A stretch of 64,000 nt of DNA from Pseudomonadota bacterium (GTDB lineage: Bacteria > Pseudomonadota > Gammaproteobacteria > Steroidobacterales > Steroidobacteraceae), in the NCBI GenBank assembly GCA_021808195.1, contig JAKBCE010000001.1, forward strand, positions 124,001 through 188,000, in the 5' to 3' direction. The notes below the pieces were generated by a model. That model was given only the letters and a program-made list of their open reading frames with translations, had not been told where the DNA came from and did no database searches. A program made the position numbers and the translations under genes. Each line of letters starts with the position of its first letter. Within the stretch, counting starts at the first letter, position 1. Below, piece after piece: positions 17,620 through 25,605 of the stretch.

Positions 17620-19093
17620 CATTCAACTGGTCGAGACCTCACTGCGCGACGGCAACCAGTGCGTCTGGGCGGCACTCGGCATCGACACCGCGAGAACACT
17701 CTCGATCGCGCCGGTCATGGACCGGGTGGGCTTCAAGGCAATCGACTTCACGACCTCCACGCACATGGGCGTCGCCGTGCGCTACAAGCGCGAGGACCCG
17801 TGGGAGCGGATCCGGTTGATGGCCGCGGCAACGCCACGCACGCCGCTGCAGTTCATGTCCACCGGCTTCCGGTTCATCTCCTGGGAAACGGCCAGTCCGG
17901 AATTCATGGCGCTCGCCTTTCGCACGCTGGCCCGCAACGGCATCCGGCGGTTCTGTCTGGCTGACCCGATGAACGATACCGACGCCAACATCGCGTGCGC
18001 GCGCATGGTGCACCAGGGCGGCGGTGAGTACGTGATCGCCGCCCTGGTGTTCACGATCAGCCCGATCCACGATGACGCCTATTATGCCGAGCGGGCGCGC
18101 CGGCTTGCGGCCTGCCCCGACATCGACGCACTCTACATCAAGGATCCCGGCGGCCTGCTCTCCCCGCAGCGCGCCGCGACCCTGATCCCGGCAATCAAGG
18201 CGCAGATCGGCGGTAAGCCGCTCGAGCTGCACTCGCACTGCACGATCGGATTGGCGGAGTTGCTGTACTTGGATGCCGTGCCGCTTGGGGTGAGCGCATT
18301 GCAATGCGCATCGGGCGCGGCCGCCGACGGTATCTCCAACCCGCCCGCCGGCCGGGTGGTCGCCAACCTGCGCACCCTCGGCCACCGCGTCGACATCGAC
18401 ACCGAGGCGCTCGCGGCGGTGGACCGTTACTTCACGAGCCTGGCGCAAGCCGAAGGTCTGCCGGCGGGGCGGCCGCAGGGTTTTGACGCAAGCTACCAGC
18501 ACCATCAACTGCCCGGCGGCATGGTTGGCACCATGCGCCGACATCTGCAGGAGAGCCGTATCGCGCACCTGGAGAGCGCCGTCATCGAGGAACTCGGTCG
18601 CGTGCGCCAGGAACTCGGCTGGCCGATCGTAATGACCCCGTTCTCCCAGGTGCTGTTGACGCAGGCGGTGATGAACGTCACGAGCCGCGAGCGCTACGCC
18701 ACCATGCCGGATGAGTTGATCCGTTATGCCCTCGGCCGCTTCGGCAAGCCAACGATACCGATCGAGGCGCAGGTGATGGATCGCATCCGTTCGCTGCCGC
18801 GCACACGGGAACTCGAAGCCGAGCCGCCGATGGCGCCGCTGCCCGAGCTGCGCCGCAGGCTCGGTGCCCGGCTCTCGGATGAGGAGTTCCTGCTGCGCGC
18901 CACCATGCCGCAGGCCCAGGTGGATGCCATGCTCGCGGCCGGTCCGGCTGCACGTCATTACGATCCGGCGGTACGGCCAGCGCTGGCACTGATCAGAAAG
19001 CTCACCGCACGGCGCGACTTGACGGACGTGTCGGTGGAGAAGCCCGGCTTTCGACTGCACCTGCGTCGCATACCGCGGTCGGTGTCCTCATGA
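17612..19093 (+). CDS. Carboxyltransferase subunit, pyruvate-carboxylase/HMGL-like TIM barrel (aryl-ketone carboxylase candidate)
   Basis: DRE-TIM-type carboxyltransferase of 493 residues without a fused biotin domain. The catalytic frame of pyruvate carboxylase is kept: TSLRDGNQ (Arg12, Asp13, Gln16), the lysine in YIKDPGGL (Lys177, normally carboxylated) and zinc ligands in HSHCTIG (His207, His209). Loops that contact pyruvate differ (TTSTHM and MSTGFR instead of GGATFD and LLRGQN), implying another enolisable keto substrate. Known Hpe-type enzymes carboxylate the methyl of 4-phospho-acetovanillone to an aroylacetate. Propionyl- or acetyl-CoA substrates are unlikely for this fold. The 3' end overlaps the phosphatase gene as ATGA. 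Confidence 0.88.
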   Translation: MADIQLVETSLRDGNQCVWAALGIDTARTLSIAPVMDRVGFKAIDFTTSTHMGVAVRYKREDPWERIRLMAAATPRTPLQFMSTGFRFISWETASPEFMALAFRTLARNGIRRFCLADPMNDTDANIACARMVHQGGGEYVIAALVFTISPIHDDAYYAERARRLAACPDIDALYIKDPGGLLSPQRAATLIPAIKAQIGGKPLELHSHCTIGLAELLYLDAVPLGVSALQCASGAAADGISNPPAGRVVANLRTLGHRVDIDTEALAAVDRYFTSLAQAEGLPAGRPQGFDASYQHHQLPGGMVGTMRRHLQESRIAHLESAVIEELGRVRQELGWPIVMTPFSQVLLTQAVMNVTSRERYATMPDELIRYALGRFGKPTIPIEAQVMDRIRSLPRTRELEAEPPMAPLPELRRRLGARLSDEEFLLRATMPQAQVDAMLAAGPAARHYDPAVRPALALIRKLTARRDLTDVSVEKPGFRLHLRRIPRSVSS

Positions 19094-19941
19094 GCGCGCC
19101 GCTCGCGGACCGAGTGCCGGGTACCCCGGGCACCATCGCCGGCCTGATGTTCGACGTCGACGGTACGCTGCTTCTCAGTGACCGCTCGCTGGGCAGTTAT
19201 CAGCTGCTGCCGGGCGCGGTGGAGGTGCTGAGCACGTTGCGCGAGCGGAACTGGCCGTTTGTCCTGCTCACCAACGGCAGCAACTACGCACCGGCCGAAC
19301 AAGCTGACAAGCTGCGCCGCTGCGGCCTGCCCATCGAGGACAGGCAGATGCTCACCCCCTCGGTGGTGACGGCCGATCACATGTCCCGCCGGGGCATCCG
19401 TCGTACCCTGGTCCTGGGCACCCGGGGTGTCGGCCACGCATTGGCTGAAGCGGGGATCGAGACGCGCTACACCGGGGAGGCGCACGCTGCCGAGGTGGAT
19501 GCGGTGTACGTCGGCTGGCATCCGGAATGCGGCATGAAGGACATCGAGACCGCCGCGCAGGCAATCTGGGCGGGCGCCAAACTGTACGCTGCTTCGGATG
19601 TGCCGTTCTTTGCGACCCGCCAGGGCCGCACCATCGGCTACAGCTATGCGATCCTCGGGGCGATCCGGCGCCTCACTCGCGCCCCGGTCATCCTCACCGG
19701 CAAACCCTCGCTGCACGCGCTGCGCTTGGTCGCTCGTCGGCTGGGCGTTGGGATGCGCGAGGTCGGCGTGGTCGGCGACGATCCGCTGGTCGAGGTCATC
19801 ATGGCCCATCGCGGTGGTGCGACAGCGCTCGCGGTCACCACCGGAACGACGAGCCGCGAAGACTGGCTGCGCCAGCGCGGCACATGCAGGCCGCACCGCA
19901 TTCTCGGCGAACTTCGCGAGGTGTTGAGCTGCCTGCCCTAA
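19090..19941 (+). CDS. HAD-IIA (NagD-like) phosphatase, probable aryl-phosphate phosphatase (HpeD-like)
   Basis: HAD-superfamily phosphatase of 283 residues. Motif I is MFDVDGTLL (Asp22 nucleophile, Asp24), motif II VLLTNGS, motif III ILTGKPS and motif IV VVGDDPLVEV; the cap is of NagD/p-nitrophenylphosphatase type. As last gene of the operon it should remove the phosphate placed on the phenol by the dikinase once carboxylation is done. In the Hpe scheme this step frees aroylacetate. The start overlaps the previous stop (ATGA), and the end overlaps the convergent AraC gene by 4 nt. Confidence 0.88.
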   Translation: MSAPLADRVPGTPGTIAGLMFDVDGTLLLSDRSLGSYQLLPGAVEVLSTLRERNWPFVLLTNGSNYAPAEQADKLRRCGLPIEDRQMLTPSVVTADHMSRRGIRRTLVLGTRGVGHALAEAGIETRYTGEAHAAEVDAVYVGWHPECGMKDIETAAQAIWAGAKLYAASDVPFFATRQGRTIGYSYAILGAIRRLTRAPVILTGKPSLHALRLVARRLGVGMREVGVVGDDPLVEVIMAHRGGATALAVTTGTTSREDWLRQRGTCRPHRILGELREVLSCLP

Positions 19942-20885
19942 CTATCGCTGCGGTGCCGATAGCCGTGCGGCGTGCAGTCGAACCTGCGCCGGAACCGGCG
20001 CGCGAAATGACTCGGATCGGTGAAGCCGCAGCGGGCGGCAATTTCTGCAATCGGCAGCTCGCGCGTCCGGCCGTCGGCGAGCAGCTCGCGCGCCCGCTGC
20101 AGGCGAATGCGCATCAACTCCTCGACGAACGTGGTCCCGGCAGCGGCAAAGGCGTAATGCAGGCTGCGCACCGACATATGCAACTCGCCGGCCAGCGAGC
20201 CGGGCGTCAGGTCCGGTTCGGCGAATCGGCCATTGAGCGCACGAAGCACCCGCTCGCGCAGCGGTCGCGGCGTCGCGCCTGCGGGTTCGGGTGCGATCGC
20301 GAGCTTCAACAGCGCCGCGACGTGTCCGGCCACCTCCTCGGGCGGCAGCGCCAGGCTGTCGCATCCATCGATCTCGAGGCTGCCCACAGCCGCGCACAAC
20401 GCCGCTCCCCAACCGCCACCGGCCACCCGCAGCGGCACGAGTGCCTCGGGATGCTCCAGGTAGCGACGCAACCAGGCCTCGGGCAAGGTCAGCACCAGCG
20501 AGCACGTGGGCAACGGACATTCCACCTCGTAGGGTGCCCGGCCATCGATCAACACGCATTCCCCCGGATACAGCGGCGTTGAGCGCCCCGCCTGGCGCAC
20601 CAGCACCCGGCCGGCACGCAGCTGCATCAACATGAAGGCCGCTTGCCGCGTGCGCGCGATCTTTGCGCTGGTGCGACGCACACGCTGCACGTCCGCACGG
20701 ATCATGTTGACGATCGCCGGTCCGAGTTCGGTCTGATCGAGCCGGGCCTGAAAGCCCGTGCGCACGGGCGTATCGATGTCGAGCTCGAGAAACCGGTCGC
20801 AGACCGTGTCGACCCAATAGGAGAGCGCCCGGCGCGGCTCAACCGCGTCAGTCGACCAGTGATGCGTGCCTGAGATGAACTGCAC
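19938..20885 (-). CDS. AraC-family transcriptional regulator
   Basis: AraC-type regulator of 315 residues with an AraC-binding-like sensor domain (residues about 1-180, ALSYWVDTVCDRFLELDI) and a C-terminal double helix-turn-helix ending PIAEIAARCGFTDPSHFARRF. GTG 20885 was chosen because GGAGG lies 8 nt upstream; a GTG at 20900 is in frame but would leave the ribosome site inside the gene. It converges on the ketone-carboxylation operon. It and the AraC protein at 3248 are the natural candidates to bind the 22-bp-spaced repeats upstream of that operon and of ligM. Confidence 0.9.
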   Translation of the reverse strand: MQFISGTHHWSTDAVEPRRALSYWVDTVCDRFLELDIDTPVRTGFQARLDQTELGPAIVNMIRADVQRVRRTSAKIARTRQAAFMLMQLRAGRVLVRQAGRSTPLYPGECVLIDGRAPYEVECPLPTCSLVLTLPEAWLRRYLEHPEALVPLRVAGGGWGAALCAAVGSLEIDGCDSLALPPEEVAGHVAALLKLAIAPEPAGATPRPLRERVLRALNGRFAEPDLTPGSLAGELHMSVRSLHYAFAAAGTTFVEELMRIRLQRARELLADGRTRELPIAEIAARCGFTDPSHFARRFRRRFDCTPHGYRHRSDS

Positions 20886-20952
20886 GATCCCCCCCTCCAC
20901 CGCAGACGGGACAGCTCCCGTCGCTCATGCTGCCTCGCCGTGGCTCATCTGA

Positions 20953-20969
20953 CAACTCGCCCCTCGGTG
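20953..20969 (-). promoter_or_regulatory. Second copy of the 17-bp motif, upstream of the AraC gene
   Basis: It matches 15 of 17 positions with 12526-12542. It lies about 70 nt upstream of the AraC start codon. Autoregulation by AraC would explain a copy here and one at the receptor. Confidence 0.35.
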
Positions 20970-21007
20970 GCATGGTTACGCTCACGGCGAGGCTGGATAG
21001 TCAGACT

Positions 21008-22036
21008 TCACGACCGGGGCGCCGCTGCCCCTTCGGAAAACTCCTCGGAGTCGACGTCGGCCTGGCCGGCCGCACCATACCGGGCGCCGCTCACGGTCCG
21101 CTGATTGATCAGCTCATCCAACTGCGCGAGCGTCTCGCTCGGCAAGCGCAGCGCCCGGGCGGCCATGTTCTCACGCAGGTGCGACACCTGAGTGGTGCCC
21201 GGAATCACGACGATATGCTCGGCGCGACTCAACAACCAAGCGAGCGCCAGCTGCGCCGGCGTGCACTCGTGCTGCCGCGCAATGTGCCGGTACGGCTCGA
21301 GCAGCTGCAGATTGCGCGCGTAGTGCTGCGTGCTGAAGCGCGGCATGGTGTGACGCAGATCCCCGGGCGGCAGCCCCGAGACTTCGGTTAATTGCCCAGT
21401 CAAAAATCCGCGCGCGAGCGGCGAGAACGCCACCAGCGTCACGCCCAGCTCGCCGCAGGCCTGCAGCACGGCAATTTCCGGATTACGCGTCCACAGCGAG
21501 TACTCGTTCTGCAAGGCCGCAATCGGGTGAACGGCGTGCGCCTTGCGCAGTGTCGCAGCAGACACTTCCGACAGACCGATGGCGCGGATCTTGCCCTCAC
21601 GCACCAGATCGGCCAACACCCCGACGCTCTCCTCGATCGGCACGCGCCGGTCCCAGCGGTGCAGATAATAAAGGTCGATCACCTCGGTATTCAGCCGCCG
21701 CAGACTGTCCTCGCAGTTGCGCCGGATGACCTGCGGACGGCCATCGATCACGCGCTTGCCGTCGACTCCGGCGAGCCCCCCCTTGCTGGCGAGCAGGATG
21801 CGCGAGCGATGCGGCGCGAGCACCCGGCCGAGGAGCGTCTCATTCGCACCGAAACCATAGAGCGCAGCTGTATCGAAGTGATCCACGCCGAGCTCGAGCG
21901 CGGCGAGCAGCACGCGCTCGGCGTGCTCGCGCGCGATCGGCACGCCATAAGCATGGCTGAGATTCATGCATCCCAGTCCGATGGGACCGACGGTCCACGG
22001 ACCGATGCGGCGTGATGGAACGGACGATGTGCTCAT
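21008..22036 (-). CDS. Aldo/keto reductase
   Basis: NADPH-dependent aldo/keto reductase of 342 residues. The catalytic tetrad is visible: Asp and Tyr in DHFDTAALYGFGANETLLG, Lys in ILLASKGG and His in LYYLHRWDRR; GTTQVSHLRENMAA near the end binds NADPH phosphate. It belongs to the AKR13-like bacterial group that reduces aldehydes or ketones of unknown identity. It is on the minus strand between the AraC gene and two LysR genes. A part in aromatic aldehyde or ketone turnover is possible. Confidence 0.9.
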   Translation of the reverse strand: MSTSSVPSRRIGPWTVGPIGLGCMNLSHAYGVPIAREHAERVLLAALELGVDHFDTAALYGFGANETLLGRVLAPHRSRILLASKGGLAGVDGKRVIDGRPQVIRRNCEDSLRRLNTEVIDLYYLHRWDRRVPIEESVGVLADLVREGKIRAIGLSEVSAATLRKAHAVHPIAALQNEYSLWTRNPEIAVLQACGELGVTLVAFSPLARGFLTGQLTEVSGLPPGDLRHTMPRFSTQHYARNLQLLEPYRHIARQHECTPAQLALAWLLSRAEHIVVIPGTTQVSHLRENMAARALRLPSETLAQLDELINQRTVSGARYGAAGQADVDSEEFSEGAAAPRS

Positions 22037-22100
22037 GCGGTTGCCGCATCATTCTCGCCCGCCGGCTCCCGCGCATCCAGTCCGCACGGCCCGCTAGCAG

Positions 22101-23045
22101 CTATCGCGAACTGATATGGCTTGGCTGGCGCACGGCCGTCTGTGCCAGCTCGCGCAGCATGCGCGTCGCGTGCCGCAGCAGTGGCGTCGTGGGCTTGTGC
22201 GCCGAACTCGCCAGACACAGCTTGCTGATCAGCATGGGCTGCTCGATCGGACGAACGCTGAAGGCCTGGGGCGCGCCCGAGGCGAACACCGCCCCGCGGC
22301 TGAGCACGGCATAGCCATACCCGGCACGCACCATGTCGAGTATCGCCGGGATTCCGGAGACCTCCCAGTCGATGCGCAAGCTCACCCCGGATAGCACCGC
22401 TTGCGCCTCGACCCGCCGCCGGATTGCCTGGGTGTGGTCGGGAATCACCAGCGGGTATTGCGGCAGCTCGGCGAACGGCACCGGCAGCTCCATGCGGGCC
22501 GCGGCGCGCGCGCCACGCCGCTGGCGCTGCCGGGCCGGGCCGATCAGGCACAGCGGCTCATCGAGAATCGGCTCGATGTCGATCGCAGCCTGTGGTTCGG
22601 GATTGTGTACCAGAGCGAGATCGACCCGCCCGGTGGCGATCCACTCCAGGATGTGCGTCGAGAGCCCCTCGACGATCACCAGCCGCGCCTTGGCAAGACT
22701 CGCCCGGAAGCCCGCGACCAGCGAAAGCGTCAGGATGCGCCCGAGGCTCGGCGGCAGGCCGATGACCACACGCCCCGCCGGCTCCTCGCGACCCTCCTCC
22801 AGATCGGCGCGCGCCTGCTGCACCAGATGCAGTATGGCCGTGGCCCGCTCGACCAGGTGCTTGCCCGCCTCCGTGAGCACCACCCCGCGGCCGGTGCGCT
22901 GCAGCAGCGCGCAGCGCAGGTCGGTCTCGAGCAGCCGGATCTGGCGGCTCAGCGCCGGTTGCGCCACATCGAGCACCAGGGCCGCTCGACTGAAGCTGCC
23001 GAGCTCGGCCACCCGAATGAAATATTCGAGCTGCTTGAGGTTCAT
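22101..23045 (-). CDS. LysR-family transcriptional regulator (CbbR/NAC-like)
   Basis: LysR regulator of 314 residues starting MNLKQLEYFIRVAELGSFSR at ATG 23045. The helix-turn-helix covers residues 18-40 (SFSRAALVLDVAQPALSRQI); the effector domain follows. The start overlaps the stop of the upstream LysR gene as ATGA. It is not close to either the NodD-like LysR above it or the one at 2268, so this is not a recent duplication. The target is unknown; the ligAB operon lies about 1 kb upstream on the same strand. Confidence 0.9.
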   Translation of the reverse strand: MNLKQLEYFIRVAELGSFSRAALVLDVAQPALSRQIRLLETDLRCALLQRTGRGVVLTEAGKHLVERATAILHLVQQARADLEEGREEPAGRVVIGLPPSLGRILTLSLVAGFRASLAKARLVIVEGLSTHILEWIATGRVDLALVHNPEPQAAIDIEPILDEPLCLIGPARQRQRRGARAAARMELPVPFAELPQYPLVIPDHTQAIRRRVEAQAVLSGVSLRIDWEVSGIPAILDMVRAGYGYAVLSRGAVFASGAPQAFSVRPIEQPMLISKLCLASSAHKPTTPLLRHATRMLRELAQTAVRQPSHISSR

Positions 23046-23971
23046 GGTGCGATCCCGGCGAGCAGGCCATTCGCCACCTCCTCGAGCTCGGTGCGCAGCC
23101 ACACATGCACCGGGTCGTCCTGGTGCCGGCGATGCCACACCAGGTACATCGAGACCTCTGGAGCGGAGAATGGCAACGGCGCGGTGCCAAAGCCGCGCAT
23201 GCAACCGAAGCGCAGCAGCGAGGGGACGCTCGCCAGCAGGTCCGTGCCGCGCAGAAAGGCGGCGACACCGGCAAAATCACTCACCGCCACACCGATCTGC
23301 CGGGTAAGGCCGCGCGAGGCGAGTTGATCGTCGAATACCAACCGGCGACCGTCCTCGTAAACCACGGTGACGTGACGGGCCGCGAGATATTCCTCGAGCG
23401 TGCGCGGCGCAGCGCGCTGCGCGGGGTCGAAGAAACACACATAGCGGTCGACCAGCAGACGTTTCTGGACGATATCCAATCCCTCCGGCGGGCGCGGCGT
23501 GACGATCAGATCGCACCGTCCCTCACGCAGCAGATCAGCGGTCGGCGCACGTGAGGGGATCACGGTGAGCCGCAGCCGCTTCAGGCGCGGCGCGAGGCGC
23601 TGCTGAAAGGCCGGCAGGAGCAGATCACGCTGAAAATCGTTCGCTGCAACCGTGAGCACGAGCTCCGTGTCCTGCGGCACGAACCGCGGACCCCGTGCCA
23701 GGCGCTCCATGTCCTCGAGCAGCCGCCGGGCCGGTCCCGCCAACGCCTCGGCACGCGCCGTCGCAGCGATGCCACGGCCGGATCTGACGAACAGCGAGTC
23801 GCCGAGGACCGAGCGCAGGCGGTTCAGAGCGTGACTCACCGCAGATTGGGTCAAACCCAGCCGCTCAGCCGCCGCGGTCACCGAGCCGGTCTCGAGCACG
23901 GCGAGGAACGTGCGCAGCATGCGCCCGTCGATATCGAGCAGGTGCGGTAGTGAGGATTGCAGCTCGCCCAT
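23042..23971 (-). CDS. LysR-family transcriptional regulator (NodD-like)
   Basis: LysR regulator of 309 residues; ATG 23971 gives MGELQSSLPHLLDIDGRMLR, although Met18 could also serve. The helix-turn-helix is SVTAAAERLGLTQSAVSHAL. It has the YLVWHRRHQDDPVHVWLR ending typical of the NodD/PcpR subgroup, shared with the LysR at 2268. It lies downstream of ligAB behind a strong hairpin and is translationally coupled to a second LysR. It may control ligAB or the wider island. Confidence 0.88.
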   Translation of the reverse strand: MGELQSSLPHLLDIDGRMLRTFLAVLETGSVTAAAERLGLTQSAVSHALNRLRSVLGDSLFVRSGRGIAATARAEALAGPARRLLEDMERLARGPRFVPQDTELVLTVAANDFQRDLLLPAFQQRLAPRLKRLRLTVIPSRAPTADLLREGRCDLIVTPRPPEGLDIVQKRLLVDRYVCFFDPAQRAAPRTLEEYLAARHVTVVYEDGRRLVFDDQLASRGLTRQIGVAVSDFAGVAAFLRGTDLLASVPSLLRFGCMRGFGTAPLPFSAPEVSMYLVWHRRHQDDPVHVWLRTELEEVANGLLAGIAP

Positions 23972-24083
23972 GGGTCGCGCCTGCCCTGCGCCCGTGGACC
24001 GTCTGTGCGCCCCCGGCAAGCCCTTTCATTGTGACATACGCGCCCAAGGGGCGCTCGATCCCCGTGCGCCGCACCGCCGGCTC

Positions 24084-24125
24084 GGGGAGCGGGCGCGCCG
24101 GAGGGGTTTGGCGCACCCGCTCCCC
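24084..24125 (-). terminator. Hairpin downstream of ligAB
   Basis: Arms GGGGAGCGGG and CCCGCTCCCC with near-complete pairing between (about 15 bp, 10-nt loop) lie 8 nt past the ligB stop. No T-run follows, so it may act as a Rho-assisted or stabilising hairpin. Confidence 0.6.
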
Positions 24126-24132
24126 GCACCGC

Positions 24133-24978
24133 TCAGGCAGCCATGGGCTCCATCAACATCAGGCCTGCCGCGGTGTTGGAGATCGGGATGTGGTAATTGG
24201 AATGAACCGTCTTCGCCGGGCCGCCGAGCGCTGCGCGCGCAGCCAGCCACATCAGCAGCTCGATGCCCTGGGTTCCGGTCTGCTCGACCAGCTCGCCGAT
24301 CGAATAGCGCGTCGCCCACAGCGGGTCGGTCGGGAGTTTTTCCATGAACTGCAGATCGAACCGCTTGTTGATGAAGCCGGCGCGCTCACCATCGAGCTGG
24401 TGGCTCAAACCGCCCGTGCCGATCACCACCACGCGCTTGTCCGCGTCGTAGGATTCGATTGCGCGGCCGACCGCCTCACCGAGCTTGAAGCAGCGCGCGG
24501 CCGATGGCAGAGGGTGCTGTACGGTGTTGATACAGACCGGCACGATGCTGACCGGCCAGGGGCCGCCAGCCGGCCAGAGCAGCGCCATCGGGATCGTACA
24601 CGCATGGTCGATCAGCATCTCCTGGCAGGTGGTGACGTCGAATTCCTCAGCGACCAGCTTCTCGATGAGGTGCCAGGAGAAGTGCGGATCACCCGCCACG
24701 GGCGGCAAAGTCGGGATGCCCCAACCTTCGTCCGAATTCGTGTACTGCGGGGCAGCGCCGACCGCAAACGTCGGCATCTTGTCGAGGAAGAAATTCAGCC
24801 CGTGATCATTGTAGAAGATCACCGCAACGTCCGGACGCACCTTGCCGAGCCACGCATGCACGGGAGCGAAGCCGTCGAAGAACGGCTTCCAGTACGGGTC
24901 GGTGCGTAGATTGCGGGCGATCGCACCGCCGATGGCCGGCACGTGCGAGGTGGTGATTGCGCCAAGGATTTTTGCCAT
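24133..24978 (-). CDS. ligB: Protocatechuate 4,5-dioxygenase, beta (catalytic) subunit
   Basis: Type II extradiol dioxygenase subunit of 281 residues that cleaves protocatechuate to 4-carboxy-2-hydroxymuconate semialdehyde using non-haem Fe(II). Iron-ligand histidines appear at residue 12 (TTSHVPAIG) and residue 59 (FYNDHGLNFF), with the catalytic histidine in VVIGTGGLSHQLDGERAG and the glutamate in TQGIELLMW. It is encoded 3 nt after ligA. LigM supplies its substrate from vanillate. No 4,5-pathway downstream genes (ligC, ligI, ligJ) are in the window, so these must lie elsewhere. A gallate-preferring dioxygenase is less likely, as that enzyme is usually a single fused chain. Confidence 0.93.
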   Translation of the reverse strand: MAKILGAITTSHVPAIGGAIARNLRTDPYWKPFFDGFAPVHAWLGKVRPDVAVIFYNDHGLNFFLDKMPTFAVGAAPQYTNSDEGWGIPTLPPVAGDPHFSWHLIEKLVAEEFDVTTCQEMLIDHACTIPMALLWPAGGPWPVSIVPVCINTVQHPLPSAARCFKLGEAVGRAIESYDADKRVVVIGTGGLSHQLDGERAGFINKRFDLQFMEKLPTDPLWATRYSIGELVEQTGTQGIELLMWLAARAALGGPAKTVHSNYHIPISNTAAGLMLMEPMAA

Positions 24979-24981
24979 GAC

Positions 24982-25332
24982 TTACTTCCCCGCCGCGCTC
25001 AGCTTGGCTTTGAACTGATCTTTGGACATGCCGGTCTGCTGGGCACCGAGATCCTGTACGTCGAGCCCAAAGATGCCGGCGAGCTTGGCCAGGTAGTAGA
25101 CGTTGCCGCCAACTGCGATCAGATCGAGCACATTGCGGCGCCGCACTGCCTCGCGCTGCTCGGCACTGAGGCCGTAGCGGGAGCAATACGCATCTTCGTT
25201 GCGTTTGAATTCCTCGCGATTGGCCGCCGAATTGAATGAGTAACACATCTTGTTCAACGCATAACCCTTGATGGCCTGCTCCCCATCGAACAGGGTCGTG
25301 CCAGGGATCTGTCGGGACGTGCCGGCCTGCAT
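24982..25332 (-). CDS. ligA: Protocatechuate 4,5-dioxygenase, alpha subunit
   Basis: Small LigA-type subunit of 116 residues that caps the active site of LigB. The typical helix-rich sequence is seen in LNKMCYSFNSAANREEF, YGLSAEQREAVRRRNVL and GGNVYYLAKLAGIFGLDVQ. ATG 25332 was chosen because AGGAG lies at good spacing upstream. It is first in the ligA-ligB operon, the order usual for this enzyme. The family also contains fused enzymes; here the subunits are separate. Confidence 0.93.
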   Translation of the reverse strand: MQAGTSRQIPGTTLFDGEQAIKGYALNKMCYSFNSAANREEFKRNEDAYCSRYGLSAEQREAVRRRNVLDLIAVGGNVYYLAKLAGIFGLDVQDLGAQQTGMSKDQFKAKLSAAGK

Positions 25333-25402
25333 GGGCGATCTCCTCGAATGGGGTACATAACCACCGACTCGAGTATCCACAGCGCAGGGCCGGGATAAAC
25401 CG

Positions 25403-25426
25403 CGTCAACCTCATGAATCACATGAG
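25403..25426 (-). promoter_or_regulatory. ligAB upstream dyad next to a TTGACG box
   Basis: CTCATG-N5-CATGAG is a perfect 6-bp dyad at 25410-25426, directly beside TTGACG read on the minus strand (25403-25408). It is a plausible regulator site upstream of ligAB, but I found no -10 at 16-18 bp spacing. The rest of 25333-25605 shows no gene. Confidence 0.35.
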
Positions 25427-25605
25427 CAAAGTCGATGAGTGTCGTGCACCGCCACGGGTGAGCCCCCGGTGCATCCTAGAGCGAAAAAGACTTCCCTCCT
25501 GGAGCAGCGCCGTCGGCCTGCATCGGCTCACAGAGCCTGCCGGGCGAGCCGCCGCGGACGGAACGGGCGGCAGCGCAGCCGCGGCTATATACCCGGCGGG
25601 CCCGT

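Noticed and set aside
17639..19060. 473-residue minus-strand open frame
   Set aside because: It mirrors the carboxyltransferase gene, whose catalytic motifs are intact; the translation is low-complexity.
15755..19093. Acetyl-CoA or propionyl-CoA carboxylase
   Set aside because: The carboxyltransferase is of the pyruvate-carboxylase TIM-barrel type, not AccA/AccD or PccB, and is operonic with a dikinase.
19527..20582. 351-residue plus-strand frame across the phosphatase and AraC genes
   Set aside because: It overlaps two genes with good motifs and shows none itself.
24133..25332. Gallate or 3-O-methylgallate dioxygenase instead of LigAB
   Set aside because: Those enzymes are usually single fused chains; here two separate subunits of LigA and LigB size are present. 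Side activity on gallate remains possible.
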